This document shows positions 11,810 to 23,934 of a DNA stretch of 64,000 bases, one piece after another. Position numbers and translations under genes: made by a program. Under the pieces are notes generated by a model. The model worked only from the letters and a program-made list of their open reading frames with translations. It was not told where the DNA came from and searched no databases. Every line of letters starts with the position of its first letter. Position 1 is the first letter of the stretch. The DNA is from Cricetomys ansorgei (lineage: Eukaryota; Chordata; Mammalia; Rodentia; Nesomyidae). The DNA is taken from the NCBI GenBank assembly GCA_026225945.1, contig JAMJFZ010000320.1, positions 8,003,001-8,067,000 on the forward strand, given 5' to 3'.

Positions 11810-13317
11810 TATCAGCATCTTGCTGTTTAGGCTCCAAGTAAGTTTTGCTAAGCAATACACCCCCCTACACACACAAGTGGTACCCACAAACATAATTTCC
11901 TACAATATTGAAAAAGTAAAAATACCCTGTTTTCCTGGTGGGCAAAGAGGAGCACAAAGGAGGAGGAAGAACATGTGTCAAAATGACAGAAGAAAACTTG
12001 CTTTTAAAGAGGGAAGAGAATCTAGACTACAAACTTCCTGAGAGTGGGCCAGATTCAAACAAGGGTCGTCCCCCACCTCTCAGGCATGGTGTTTGATTTC
12101 TTTTATTCTGTGAAGTTTTTTGTGTAAGGTCTAGAAAATCCATCTCCCCTGATGCTCTGATTAATGGTCATTTCAAACAAAGGACTTTAAAAAAAATTGA
12201 ATGGAGATGTATATGTTTAAAGGCCTACCTCAAACCTACCCACTTGAAAGCATGTACAAATGTCCCTAAATCTATAAAATTAGGATTCTCGTGAGTACAT
12301 TCCTCAAATTACAAGCAACCAAAACACTTTAAAATCACACAACAGACTGTTGACTCTCTCTTTTAAAAAGAGAAGAAGAAAAAAAAATCCAAGAACTTTA
12401 CAAGCACACAGAGGAATCACTAACCAGCTTCCAGCGGAAACCAGCTGAGGGCATCTCAACCCAACAAAGGAGAGGCTTTTGTCTGCTGAAGGACAGGCTC
12501 CCTGCCGCTGTCTCCCTCGCAATGGTTCTGGAAGACAGTGCTACACAAACACTTCCCCATGAAGAGAAAGGAACAAAGCCTGACTGCGGCCCCTCAAAGT
12601 CTCAAAGACTTTAAACCAGGCAAGACAGAGCCCTGTGTTCCCTGCGACTGGCATCCAGGTACACTATCTACCCGAGCAGCCTAAAACTGTACTTTTATTC
12701 ATTTCAGCTCACAGGTGACAGTCCATCATGGAGGAAACCAGGGCAGGAGTCGGGAACATGGAGTATGGAACTAAAATGGAGATCATGGAGAAACACTGGA
12801 TACTCGCTGGCTCGTTCCCTCTGGTTTGCTTAGCTACCTTTCTTAAACAGCTAGGTCCATATAACTGTAGGTCTATAACTGTAAACGGCAGCTCCCAAGC
12901 CCTGATCCTTCCCATTTTCTGGTTCAAAGACTGAATCACATGACGGTAGAGTAGGACCCAGTGGGATTCGCTTAACAGCGGAAAACCAGAAAGAGATGGG
13001 CAAACCAAGGTTGCCTGTCTCTTGCATAAAGACCATGGCATGAAGTCTTATTAAGCAAAAAATAAGCGGAGAGAAGCCTACATTCCTCATCCGCTAAGAT
13101 ATAGTTCTGGAGAGCAGAAGTCATAGGGAGCTTTTCTGAGCCTGACTTAGTCCAAAATCCTTACACCAGTCTGGCTAGCTGTTGGGACAAAACAAAAAAC
13201 AAAAACAAAACCTCTGGGGTGACCTTGAAAAGCCTGTGAAAGCCTGTGTTAAAAGATGGTCGACCTACAAGACTGAATGAGCCTGGGCTCCTAACACAGC
13301 AAGCGGAGGAGAGCTGC
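11810..13317. other. Unique intron sequence, mostly unassigned
   Basis: No gene. A stretch near 12686-12760 (TTTATTCATTTCAGCTCACA, TCCATCATGGAGGAAACCAG) may be a weak fragment of the 'TTAGTTAGGG' family. Confidence 0.4.
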
Positions 13318-13655
13318 TGTGTTCGTCAGCTTTCTCTGTAACCAATACTTGAGGTGATCGACTTGGGGGGGGAAAGGGTTTGTTTTGGTTCACAGCTTGA
13401 GAGCTTCTAGTCCGGTCAGCTGGTCCTGTTGCCTTGGCTAAGGCAACACAGCACAGGGAAAGCATCTGACAGAGCAAAACTACTCTCCGAGGGAGAAAAA
13501 GAATGGGCCTGGGACCCACAATCCTCCCTGAGGGCACACCTCCAGTGACCTAAAGCCTTCCCAGTCAGCGCCTACAGTTCTACCTCCCGGCAGCACCTCC
13601 ACGGACAGTGGACTTTTACCACACAACCCTTTTGGGGACAGTTACGATCCAAACT
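13318..13655 (+). repeat. Old interspersed repeat related to the 'TTAGTTAGGG' type
   Basis: GGAAAGGGTTTGTTTTGGTT with TCACAGCTTGAGAGC, CACACCTCCAGTGACCTAAA and CAACCCTTTTGGGGACA appear in the usual order of these elements; highly diverged. Confidence 0.55.
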
Positions 13656-14787
13656 ACAGCAGCTGCCCAACTAGAAATACCTACTCTAGACTATGACGTA
13701 AGTGAAAAAGGAACTTCTCTTGTTTCATTGGCCTCAATTTGGAAGTCTTAGTTGCAGAAGCTAGTGTTGCCTTGAATAACACACGCAGTGTGGAACACTC
13801 ATTCATGAGTTAGGGCCCCCACGGATCTGGGCTTGCTGACTGTGCGTATCCACAGGAGGCCCCTCCACAAACACAGCCCTTAGGAGCAGTGTTAGATAAC
13901 ACGGGAGATAAGAACCAGTAAAGTACAATGACTTCTTTTGAGGGTTGTCATAGAAACAATGACCTAGGGGGACCTCAAGCATGAGCACAACTGCTCCAGC
14001 TGCGTCTACTGCTACGCATGGGAGGGAGAACAAAACATTTGGAATTGAAAGAAAATTGAACTCGCCGAAAGAGTCAAGGTTGGCTATGAGAAAGGCTGGC
14101 TGGCCATGTACAAATGACCCCGAGAGCCGCTCCCCTTCAGCCCCTCCACATTCCCCATGTGATTTTCACATCCAAGGGGGTCATGACAGCATTATCGCAA
14201 AGAGCGGGATGGGGCAGTCTGTGGACCGTGTGGGTTGTGGAAAACTACCACGGTCACCTTAATTCAGGGGACCAGAGTGAGACAGTACGACCCTGTTACT
14301 TGTAGCACTTCTCAAGGCAGCAATGTTTATTTCATTTGTTTGTTTTTTAACCTCGGGGCGTGTTGCACACACTTGATTTAGCAGCAGGGCAAAGTGCGAA
14401 TCCCTCTCACAAAAGCCAGCCTCAAGTGCTCATCCCTCTGGGTACAGACACCCTTGGCTGCTGACCCCCCACCTCTCTCTCTCTATATATATATATATTC
14501 AGTCCACACAGTGCCCCTAGGAGGGAGGGAAAGAGGCTGCGGTACCCAGTGTAGCTACTGTATGGTACTCACAGGAGGTAGCTTAGGCCCCTGACAGAGT
14601 GGGGAGAAACCTACAAGCTTGGTAAGTGACAGAAGTGGCTCCAGAGCTGAGTTGAGGATGGCGGACTGCGGAAACAGCGGGATACAGGAGGAAGCAGGAC
14701 TCAGGGGAAAGGCGCTACTGACGGAATTACAAGGACCCCGTGTCGTACAAAGTCAACCCACTTGCTTAAGGAAGACACTGTGGGTCT
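13656..14787. other. Unique intron sequence with short (TC)n(TA)n tract
   Basis: Only a CTCTCTCTCTATATATATAT tract at 14474-14500 stands out. No exon or interspersed repeat recognised. Confidence 0.45.
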
Positions 14788-14845
14788 AGGCATGGAATTC
14801 AGTGGTATACAGCATTTGCCCAGTGTACAAGAGGCCCCAGCACTC
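14788..14845 (+). repeat. Possible ID-type SINE head
   Basis: GGCATGGAATTCAGTGGTAT and CATTTGCCCAGTGTACAAGA resemble an ID head with a degraded tail. Confidence 0.4.
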
Positions 14846-15232
14846 TGGAAATAAGGAAGTCCCTGAAGCGGGTAAGAAGGAAGGAAGTAGTGTCAGCACT
14901 TGCGGGAGGCTGAAATGGGCCCAGCTCCTCACCTTTCCCTGGTGCACTCCTTGGGCAGATGTTCTGCCTTGCGCCTTGGTGCTGGGCTCAACCACAGGCC
15001 TTGCTGTGCCAGGGGGACATCAGCAAGCCCTGCCCAGAGAGAGGAGGTGAAGGCAGGTCCATGAACCTTTGATGTATCTATCAATGACCTTCAGACATGT
15101 GCTCAGTGCCCACCAAGGTCAGTGCTGCTCTCTGCCCACCAAGATGTGTGAACAGTAAACACACTGTGTCACCGAGGCGCAGATACTAGGCAGCATCGCT
15201 GTGACAGCGACACAGCACCGACTCCATCGTTA

Positions 15233-15335
15233 CCATCTGAAAGATGAGAAACTGAGGCACAGAGGGATGCCAGGGTCAAGGTCTCACAGCTGGTAGAGGC
15301 TTGGAGCTTGAAAGCAAGCAGAGGTCCATCTCTGT
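15233..15335 (+). repeat. MIR fragment
   Basis: GATGAGAAACTGAGGCACAG followed by AGGTCTCACAGCTGGTAGAG matches the MIR core. Confidence 0.75.
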
Positions 15336-16340
15336 TCTTGCCCACTTCACGGTCTTAACGTCTCTCAGTACATTGCCAAGAGCTGAACCTGTCTCGGCAG
15401 GAGGCAAGAGCTACGTATGACCTGGCTCCCAGGTGGTGTCAGGGCTGGAAGCGGAGACCCTTACCTTTCCTGACTAGTGGCATCCCTCTTTCTGACTGCA
15501 GCCGCCTGCCCACATTCCACTTCTCACTCTCCCAAGAATTCTGCAACCACCCAGGGAAACCTGAGCTCTCCCCACCTGCCCCTGCATTGCTGACACTGCT
15601 CAAGCTCTCTTCTCTACAACACTTCCTTGGGCCACATCTGGAGCCAGCAAGGGCTTCACCATGGCTGCCCCCTCCTGCTCTCCAAGTCTTTCCCATCAGT
15701 AGCCGTCTTCCCGCACCACCAGCAAATGGGCAGCAGTGGCCTTTGCATAGAGTCAGCACAGCACTACAGTGACTGTCCTTCCGGTGCCATATATAGCAAC
15801 CCTCCTGCACGGTTTCCATCTCTGCCCAACACGGAGGTCCCACAGGAACCACTTTAAGCTTAGTATCAGGGCTGGATTTCTCCAAGGGGCTCAAGAGGAC
15901 CAGAATCCGCTGGGTACTGCTTTGAAGTGGAGCTTCCTGAGGCCCCCTCTGGCCCCAGTGAGTCAGACTAGCTGAAGAGGCCTCTGAAGCAAGACCAGTA
16001 GAGGGTCCCCCGCCCAGGGGTCCTCTGCACCAGTGTCCAAGCACTACCCTCCTGACCTGTGAACCCAGAGACCTTGCACACAGCGTGGATCCGCTGGTCA
16101 GAGCAGATTCACAGCCCAGACAGGTCAGATCAGAGTGTCATCAGATTTCAACACACTATTCAATATGAGTAAGCATTTAAAACTTGTGTATCGGTTCTGG
16201 AATTTTTCACGCAATAAAATAATTTCCCAACCACACTTGACTTCAAGTAATGGAAGCCATTGAAAGCAAAATCACTGAGGGAAGACTATTACACCATACA
16301 CTCCCATCTTGGAGCTGGGGATGCCAGGGCTTGCGTTCCT
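15336..16340. other. Unique intron sequence, nothing recognised
   Basis: The 201-codon minus-strand frame at 15439-16044 has no recognisable domain and no splice context; I treat it as chance. Confidence 0.45.
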
Positions 16341-16410
16341 TTTCTCCTCCTTCCCCTCCTCCTCCTCCTCCTCCTCCTCCTCCTCCTCCTCCTCTTTTTC
16401 CTCCTTCTCC
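16341..16410. repeat. (TCC)n/(CTT)n pyrimidine tract
   Basis: A near-perfect (TCC)n at 16355-16394 with degenerate pyrimidine flanks. Confidence 0.95.
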
Positions 16411-16470
16411 TTAAGCACTGGGTATTGAGCCTAAGGCAAGCACTCTACCAGTAAGGTACAGCCCCAGCCT
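16411..16470 (-). repeat. ID-type SINE, reversed
   Basis: GCACTGGGTATTGAGCCTAA, GCAAGCACTCTACCAGTAAG and ACAGCCCCAGCC are a reversed ID head; its tail would be the pyrimidine tract. Confidence 0.65.
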
Positions 16471-17587
16471 AAAACTGGAGCTCTGGAATACATAATTCCC
16501 AGGCCAGAGAGCTAACACATAGCAATTATGGGCTTTGAACAAAGATCCACCCCAGGCTCTGAAAGAAGCGCCATGGCTACCAGAGCCTGCTGTGGAGACA
16601 TACATGTGCTAATTACATTAACAGAGCAGCATGGCGGTGACAAGTGAGGCAGAGGCTACAGCCTCAAAGAAGTAAGAATTGGGACAGCTTCCCAGATGCA
16701 AAAACACACAAGATAATAAAAGATACTGAAAGCATCCCAGAGGAGCTAGTCCTGCCTGGCTACCAACTATCCTGTAGCAAAGATACTAATCACACAGATG
16801 CTGCCTGGGAGGGAATGAACATGCCCCCTGGAGAGATGGCCAGAACTCTGAAATCATCATATGGACAGCAGCTGGCTCAGTCAAATGTTCTCTGCAGCCG
16901 GGGAGAAAGCTAATATGTACTGGCTATGTCTAACACTTCGAGGGCTTCCTGAGTTCAAAAGCACAAGGCTAAGCCCCAAAAGCAAGTCACCATCTTTAAT
17001 TCAAGAATCTACCCAATGATTTTTTTTTCACGTAAAATGTTCTTTTTTCTCTCAGTCAGTCTTTATTCACTTATCCATAATCCTGTGGTTTTCTGGCCAG
17101 TTCTGAAGCAACCTCTGGCCACAGAAAAAGGGAATGGGTGCTGTGTCCCAAGCTAAGATCGTGGGAGCCAGAATCTACAGAGAGGATCAGGGCAACACCA
17201 GCAAAAGCCAGCACCGCGGAGGAGAGTCCCAGGGTAGACAGCCTTTGAAGGCCACAAAGCAGAAAGTCTCAGGTCAAGTGCGTGTCCCTAAACTGGGACT
17301 TTAGACTCTAATCTAGAGTGTTTTCACGCACTCATGTGGGTTAGCTTTTGCTCCTTAACATGTACTTCTGATGGTGGTTTAATTGTCACTCCAATCTGCA
17401 GGTAGGCAACGCAGGGCTAAGAAAGTCAACTTCTTGCCAGAGATGTCGCTATTAAGAAATGGTCAATTTGTGGTCTGAACACAAGCCACGCAATCAGAGC
17501 CACTTGCCACCCTGAGAATCTCATGACTCAGAATAGATTTAGCCAGGACTCGCCTGGGAAATTTCCCTTGAGCCTGAGTAGGATGGA
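16471..17587. other. Unique intron sequence with a possible MIR trace
   Basis: No gene. MIR-like words (GGTAGGCAACGCAGGGCTAA, TTCTTGCCAGAGATGTCG) lie around 17400-17450. Confidence 0.4.
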
Positions 17588-17822
17588 CCTTTTTTGTTTG
17601 TTTGTTTTTGTCTTTGTTTTGTAATGAGACGGAGTCTCCTGCAACCTAGACTGGCTTTTCTCTATATAGCAGAGGAGAACTTGAACTTCTAGTCCTCCCA
17701 CCTCCACCCACGGTTCTGGGATGACAGGTGTGCGTGCATCACTCTTCCTGGTTTGTGTGGTTCGAACCCTGGGCTTCATGCATGCTAAGCGAGCAGGCCA
17801 CACCTGAGCTACATCCCTAGTC
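17588..17822 (-). repeat. B4 SINE
   Basis: T-rich tail, a degraded reversed B1-like body, then a reversed ID-like head (TTCGAACCCTGGGCTTCATG, GAGCTACATCCCTAGTC). Confidence 0.75.
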
Positions 17823-19582
17823 TGATGTTTGTGTTCTAACTGGAGATAATTAACTCCCACTCTTCCGTTTCTTTAGTGAGCACTTTCCGTCTCCCCCACC
17901 CTTGTCTTCCCCAACTCATTCGCACCTGATGGCCTGAACTGCACGGTGAACATCTCCAAATGCAGATTAGCCACCCAATTTGGCAATCTGGTTCGATCTG
18001 CCAGCAGGCACTGCTTCTCAGCATCCCCAGTTAGATCCCAACCAGCTCTCACGCTAGCTGTTTCACACGTGCAGGGAGGGGCATGGAGAAAGTTAAAGAT
18101 AATTGCAGAAAGGGTTGATAAACTGTCATTCACAAATCAAATTATCTCCATCTAATTAAATTACTACCCGTCTCCAGAGGTGACTTGGCTTGGGGTCTTT
18201 GTCAAGGTTTTACCATTTTGGGGGTTTCTTCAACACCCCTCTAACCCAGCAGACTGGAGCCATCTGGCTAGCTGTTATGAAAACCAAGAGCTAAGGAGGG
18301 AGGAGGAAGGAGCACCTGAGGTCACTGGTTGTCATGAAGAGCCTGTCCTATCTGCAAAGTCAGGAGAAAGGGAGGAGTATCTACCCGCAGCAGAGCTCTC
18401 CCTGACATAGGACTGACTAACCCTGATGCAGCACTTCCTGGGAGGCAGATCAGGTTCACCACCCACCGTCTGAAGAGGCTGCCTGCTGCCCTCCTGCTCC
18501 TCCAGGGCAGGGCTCCTTCATCTAGCCTCTGGCCGCTGGGCAGTTGCACAGGGCAACTCTGAGGTTCATCTTCTGGGAGTGACTTCAGGAACAGGCTCTT
18601 GGCTGACCACTACACCTACAGTCTCTGATCAACAGGGCGCTTACATGTCAACCTGAACTCACTTCACAGTCCCTGAACATCTGCTTCAGTGGCACGCCCC
18701 AGGTCAAACCTCTAATAAGTAGATGGGCCAGGATTTGAACACAGGATCTGTCTTACCACTACACATAGATTAAATTGGGAGGGACACTTGGGATCTGGAT
18801 GTAATCAACAAGATTACTCTGAAGTTCCCGTATCTCCCTTCAGGATGCTGGATCCCAGGGCCCTACTGTGTGTCCACCTGGAACATACTACCTGCTTCCC
18901 CCAATCACCCCCAGGGCAGCTAGGCTTTATAGCCAGAAACAAGGATAGAACTGGGCTCTCTGTCCAGCTGCAGGCATGGCCAAACATGTGTTCTTGTTCA
19001 TCTTTCTACTCTACCTATCTAATTAGAAAAGATATCCCATGCCCTTGTCTCTATACAAGGCTGAAAGATATATACAAGGGCCTCTAAAGGCCTCTGGTCC
19101 TCACTGATTCTGAGGGTACACCTTGTGTCCTTAAAGGGAGGAATGAAAGGTTTTGTTCAGTCCCTCCCAGAAGACTCTCCTGGTACCCCCCTTCTTCATT
19201 CCCCTCCCTGAGACAGAGTGTCCAGAAACTTCCACCCAGTCTAGTCCCTGAAGTCACCTACCTTCAACAACAGGGAGATAGCACTTTCTCCTCAGTTCCT
19301 TCAGAGCATCAGGGGTGCTGCACGTACCTGATGAGCCCACCAATCCAGGGACAAAGAGCTCCTGCCATCCCTCTGAGTCCTTCATTGTCAAAGCCTGGTA
19401 CTCCTTTTCTCAATTAGGCTGGGGACAAGAGAGGGCATGCACAGGACTCCAATGGCCCCAGTGTCATAAGTACCCTAGCTCGTGGTTCCTACAGCCCTGG
19501 TATGCCCATACCTTTGTTAGCGGTCATTCTTTCTGTTCATTTCCCAGGGAAACATCAAGCTAAAATGAGTCTTAAGGTGGTG
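17823..19582. other. Unique intron sequence with a MIR-like trace
   Basis: No gene. GGGCCAGGATTTGAACACAG near 18726 resembles MIR. Confidence 0.4.
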
Positions 19583-19820
19583 TCCTAGTTAGGGTTACCA
19601 CTGCTGTGATAAAACACCGTGACCACAAGCAAGTTGGAGTGGAAAAGATTAATTTGCCTTACGCTTGCATATCATTGTTGATCATCAAAGGAAGTCAGGA
19701 CGGGAACTCAAACAGGACAGGACCCTGGAGGCAGGAGCTGATGCAGAGACCACAGAGGAGTGACGCTTACTGGCCTGCTCAGCCCATTTTCTTAAAGAAC
19801 CCAGGACCACTGGACCAGGT
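19583..19820 (+). repeat. 'TTAGTTAGGG' family, 5' fragment
   Basis: GTCCTAGTTAGGGTTACCAC through GCAGGAGCTGATGCAGAGAC to GAACCCAGGACCACTGGACC, matching the order of the copy at 5229. Confidence 0.8.
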
Positions 19821-20400
19821 GAAAAATGTGAGGTCAAACCCTAAGCGGGTACCTCCTTCCAAAGCAAAGCAATTCTGCACATCTGGAAATAAAGTGAGAG
19901 CTGAGCTCGTGTAAAATAATAGACAGGGAAAGGTCCAACAACAATGTTCTATGGAGACCGAAAAGATGGCTTCTCCACACAAGGGGAGGCTGAGAACTGA
20001 GCCGATGGTCTAGTAAATCAAAGGGAAAAAACAAACTACCTGGGAAGCCAGCAAGTATATCTCAGAAGATAGCAGCAAGTAGGTAATCTGAGGACCACCT
20101 GGGGTGAGGGATTAGAAGCAAGAAGAAAATCTAAGGATCACTCGGGGTGTGGAGTCAGAAGCACACAGCCAAACAGGGAAAGGCTGGAAGGCTCTTATTT
20201 AACATCACAGGACCATGTTTACTGGGCACTTACATCTCCACTGAGTCCTGAGCTGGCTGTCATAGGTGTAGGGAGCTCAGAAAAGGTCCCCACATGGCAG
20301 AGAAGTCCAAGGAAGATGCTGGGGAAGGGGTAGAGTAAGAGAAGGCAATCCTAAGGGCCCAGATGGATGACAGAGGCAACCCAGGACTGACTCCCCCCCC
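19821..20400. other. Unique intron sequence, nothing recognised
   Basis: No repeat or exon-like signal. Confidence 0.4.
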
Positions 20401-20401
20401 A

Positions 20402-20700
20402 CCTCCGCTCTCTCTCCCTCTCTCTCTCTCTCTCCATGCTTGTACGTGTGCGTGTGTACATGCACATGCATACCAGATTCAACCTCGGATATCGTTCCTC
20501 AGGTGTCTTCTGCCTTAGTTTTTTGAGGCATGATTGCTTATTGACTGGAGCTTGCTGAGGCTAAGCTGGCTGGCCACGCATTCACAGGGATCCTCTTCCC
20601 TAACACCGAGATTACAAGTGCACAACCCATGCCTGGCTCGAACTCAGGTCCTCGTGCTTGCAAAGCAAGCACCTTAGCAACCAAGCCACCACCCAGCCCC
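20402..20700 (-). repeat. Composite tRNA-derived SINE with (TC)n tract
   Basis: (TC)n at 20408-20434, a GTGTGCGTGTGTACATGCAC stretch, then CTGGCTGGCCACGCATTC, CGAGATTACAAGTGCACAAC and the reversed head GAACTCAGGTCCTCGTGCTT ... CACCACCCAGCCC. Confidence 0.65.
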
Positions 20701-21178
20701 TGACCTGGGTTTGGCTCCCTTCCTACCTTCTTTCTTTCCTGAGTTAAACCTCTCCAGCACTGCGCTGTGACATTTACACAATTATTACTTCTTCCTACTC
20801 ACAAAGCTCTCCCGACCCACAGAATGGATCCGTATGCAATCACCAGGGTGCATCCTTTTTCCTAGGTTTCCTCACAATGTCTTCTGACTGAAGTCAAGGT
20901 TAAAGAATGCACAGTCTGGCCCCAGAATCACTTGGGTAATGTTCTGATTCCCAACGGCCGCTTAGTTACCAGACTAATGGATCCCACTATACTTCTGTGA
21001 ACGGAGACCAGAAGGAGGCGACATTCAGTTCTCCCCAGCTCGTGGGCTTCTAGTAGTCATTCTGTCAGACTCCTCAGATGCTCTACTGATAGCACATGCA
21101 GATCATGTGCAATCAAACATCAATCATAAACCCAACACCTGCAGACAATACAAGCGCCAAGACCTAGGCAGCCCCTCA
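20701..21178. other. Unique intron sequence, nothing recognised
   Basis: No repeat or exon-like signal. Confidence 0.4.
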
Positions 21179-21186
21179 CCCTAAAG

Positions 21187-21409
21187 CAGTGGTTCTCAAC
21201 CTGTGGTTTGTGACCCTTTTGGAGGTTGAATGACCCTTCATAGGAGTTGCCTAAAACCATTTGCATATCAGATATTTACATTACAATTCACAACAGTAGC
21301 AAAACTGAAGTTATGAAGTAGCAGTGAAAATAATTTATGGTTGGGGGTCAACACAACATGAGAAACTGTATTAAAAGGGTTGCAGCATTAGGAAGGTTGA
21401 GAACCCCTG
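21187..21409 (+). mobile_element. URR1 hAT-Charlie DNA transposon, full length
   Basis: Begins CAGTGGTTCTCAACCTGTGG and ends GGTTGAGAACCCCTG, the imperfect terminal inverted repeats of the rodent URR1 / MER5-like group. Eight-base flanks CCCTAAAG (21179-21186) and CCTTACAG (21410-21417) match at six positions, as expected of an aged hAT 8-bp duplication. Non-autonomous: it has no transposase frame. Confidence 0.85.
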
Positions 21410-21867
21410 CCTTACAGGGAGTTCAGTAATCCATCAGCCTCAAGTGGCAAAGCTCTCTGAACTCATTCCCCACATCTGCTTGAGTGGGCTCTCAGAGATT
21501 GTTGAGACTCACACCAACAGCCAGGCTGCCTTCCCGACAAGGCAGATCACCCAGACGTGAAATCTGTAGACACCTCAGTGAAAAGAGCCTGTTTGGGACG
21601 CTTCCAATTAAAGCATCTTTGAAGGCCCAGCCTTCACGTGACCTCCAGTGGAGACGATTCTGGTCATGAGGCACTAGTGAATTCTATACACACCCCTTTG
21701 ATCTTCCGACTTTGCGTTGGTGAATCCAAAGCAAAGTGAAGCCCACCCTGGCAGCTTAAGAGCTACTCACTTCCCATCCTACTTCCCTGTTTCAATAATG
21801 GTTGGCAATGATGCTTTTAAAATAGAACAAACACATATGCTTCAGGAAGTGGAGAATCTTAGGCACA

Positions 21868-21945
21868 TGGCTGGGGGCGGGGTGCTAAACCAGGGCCTTG
21901 TGTGTGCTAGGCAAGAGTTCTACCACTAAGCCACATCTCCAAGCT
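21868..21945 (-). repeat. ID-type SINE, reversed
   Basis: GGGGTGCTAAACCAGGGCCT, GTGTGCTAGGCAAGAGTTCT and ACCACTAAGCCACATCTCCA form a reversed ID head. Confidence 0.75.
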
Positions 21946-22227
21946 GAGACTCTCACATCACAGATCTTGAAGGGGAGGAACGTCAGAAACTGCAACTGTC
22001 ACAAAGATGAAAGGTGGAACCAAACAGCTGCCATAGTAGACAGCAGGATGGAGGGAGGGACAATGACCACAAGGTGTTCCCTGACAGCCTGGGTGGGGCA
22101 GAGCAGGGCTAAGCAGGTGTCCACATGTGTGTATCTGCAAGTGGTTCATAAAGGGGCAGTGACTTATCATGTCTGTGATCACATGGCCTCCCCTCTGCTC
22201 CATCTGTATATACTGTTAACCAGAAAG

Positions 22228-22330
22228 AGAGTGCTATGGAAAAAAACATCTGGCAAAGCAACTTTTGGAGTGTAAGGTTTGTTTTGGCTCACAGTTGGGG
22301 GGTACAGTGCACCGAGTCACAGAAGATACA
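22228..22330 (+). repeat. Fragment of a 'TTAGTTAGGG'-type repeat
   Basis: CATCTGGCAAAGCAACTTTT then GGTTTGTTTTGGCTCACAGT is the characteristic early segment; the rest is degraded. Confidence 0.5.
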
Positions 22331-22465
22331 GCAGCCCATGCAGTGGTACTACCATGCTCGAAGTAGATCTTCCTCAATTAAACCTTTCTGTAAACACCCT
22401 CATAGACACAGGCAGAGGTGCTGTTTCCATGGTGATTCTAAATCTCCCTGAAGCTAACAACCATT

Positions 22466-22467
<2 letters not shown>

Positions 22468-22497
<30 letters not shown>
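22468..22497. repeat. (CA)n microsatellite
   Basis: Pure CA over 30 bp. Confidence 0.97.
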
Positions 22498-22499
<2 letters not shown>

Positions 22500-22515
22500 T
22501 TGTCTTTAAATGACA

Positions 22516-22902
22516 ACTAGATGGCTCAGCAGGTGATCACCAAGCTTACCATCCTGAGTTTGATCCCCTAGACCAGCGATTCTCAACTTGTGGGTGGGAT
22601 GACCACAGGGGTCACTAAAACCTCTGCATATCAGATATTCACATTGTGATTCAAAACAGCAGTAAAATTACAGTTATGAAGTACAGCGAAAATAATGTTT
22701 TAGTTCGGGGGCACCACCATATGAGGAACTGTATTAACGGGTGGCAGCGTTAGTAAGGCTGAGGACCACGGCTCTGGACCCACATGACAGAAGGAGAGCA
22801 GCGACTCCAGAAAGTTGTCCTTCGCCCTGCTGTGCATACAGTCGCCCATGTGTGCCCACACGCACACAGAGAAATAAGTAAATGTAAAAATAAACGTGTG
22901 AT
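22516..22902 (+). repeat. B2/B3-type SINE split by a URR1
   Basis: The head ACTAGATGGCTCAGCAGGTG ... GAGTTTGATCCCC stops at 22573, and the matching remainder CCCACATGACAGAAGGAGAG ... AAATAAGTAAATG resumes after 22771. Together they make one normal B3-like SINE with a foreign 198-bp block in the middle. Confidence 0.8.
22574..22771 (+). mobile_element. URR1 hAT-Charlie DNA transposon inside a SINE
   Basis: Begins CAGCGATTCTCAACTTGTGG and ends GGCTGAGGACCACGG, matching the URR1 at 21187 along its length. The flanking octamers CCCTAGAC (22566-22573) and CTCTGGAC (22772-22779) agree at six of eight bases, an aged hAT TSD. Confidence 0.85.
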
Positions 22903-23799
22903 CTTTTACAAAGGTGTTCGTGACAGTGTATCCTTAAAGTGACAATTTCTGAAGCAGTTGTTGGATACCCATGAGGCCCTGTGAGGGAGGTGTTCTCATG
23001 CCCCAAGCCATCACTGAGAGTGCCATAGGTCCCTGTTAGCCCCAAGCCATCAGTAAGGGTGCCACAGTCACACAGAGACTAACTTACATTCATAAGCACA
23101 GAGGCAAATCAGAACCCAGCAGAAGTCTGGCAACCCTGTTCCCAAGAGCCCTGGAAGGCTCGGTCAAGACGGAAAATTCTTCCCAACTCCCCCATTCCAC
23201 GGTCATCAGAACGTACCATACAACACCCTCCAAACACTGCAATTCTGTGGCAGGAAGCAACACGGAGTGTTTTCTTTGTCTTACTTAAAAAGAAACATAC
23301 ACATGCTCTGGGGATTAGTCTATGAGTGTGGCTCTTAATAGAGACTTTGTTTTATAGAAAGAGAATAAGAAAAAGGTTAGCAGAACGTATCTGAGGGCGG
23401 GGAGTGCCCTCAGTCCTGTTAAACAGAACGACCCTGCGCTGTTATTTACTGATAGCATTAGCAGATGTGGGGATGGAATCGGTCCCCTGACTTGAAATAC
23501 TGTAACCTGAAACATTTGTTAATGCAATAACCCCATACATACATTAGTAGCAGCAGCTGACCACCGTTTCTGTGGAGCCGGAGAGGGGAGCTAAACTGCA
23601 TGAGACCTTATCAAACAGCAGAATGTACTGTGATAAAGATCAGCAAAAACACAATCATTTCACAATACTTTTTGGTTCATATCATGGTGTATCTTTTCAG
23701 AAAACCTGGAGCACTAAAATAGCGTTAATTCAACACACCTTCCCCGACGCAAGGCTGGGGAGGGGTGTCCACAGTAGAAACCAAATTGTCAATTGAAGA
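22903..23799. other. Unique intron sequence, nothing firm
   Basis: A possible MIR trace lies near 23067-23130. No gene. Confidence 0.4.
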
Positions 23800-23934
23800 C
23801 AGGCATGATGACACTGAAAGTAGAGACAGGTGGGTCTCGGTTCGGTCATCCTCAGCTGTACAGTGAGTTCAAAGCCAGCCTAGGCTACGTAAGACCCTGT
23901 CTCAAAAAATAAATAAGTAAATAAATAAGTTTTT
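23800..23934 (+). repeat. B1-like SINE, diverged
   Basis: GACAGGCATGATGACACTGA ... GTGAGTTCAAAGCCAGCCTA ... GACCCTGTCTCAAAAAATAA with an AAATAAGT tail. Its tail abuts the T-rich tail of the opposite B1. Confidence 0.7.

Noticed and set aside
15439..16044. 201-codon minus-strand frame
   Set aside because: Same reasons: no domain, no exon signals, lies in plain intron sequence.
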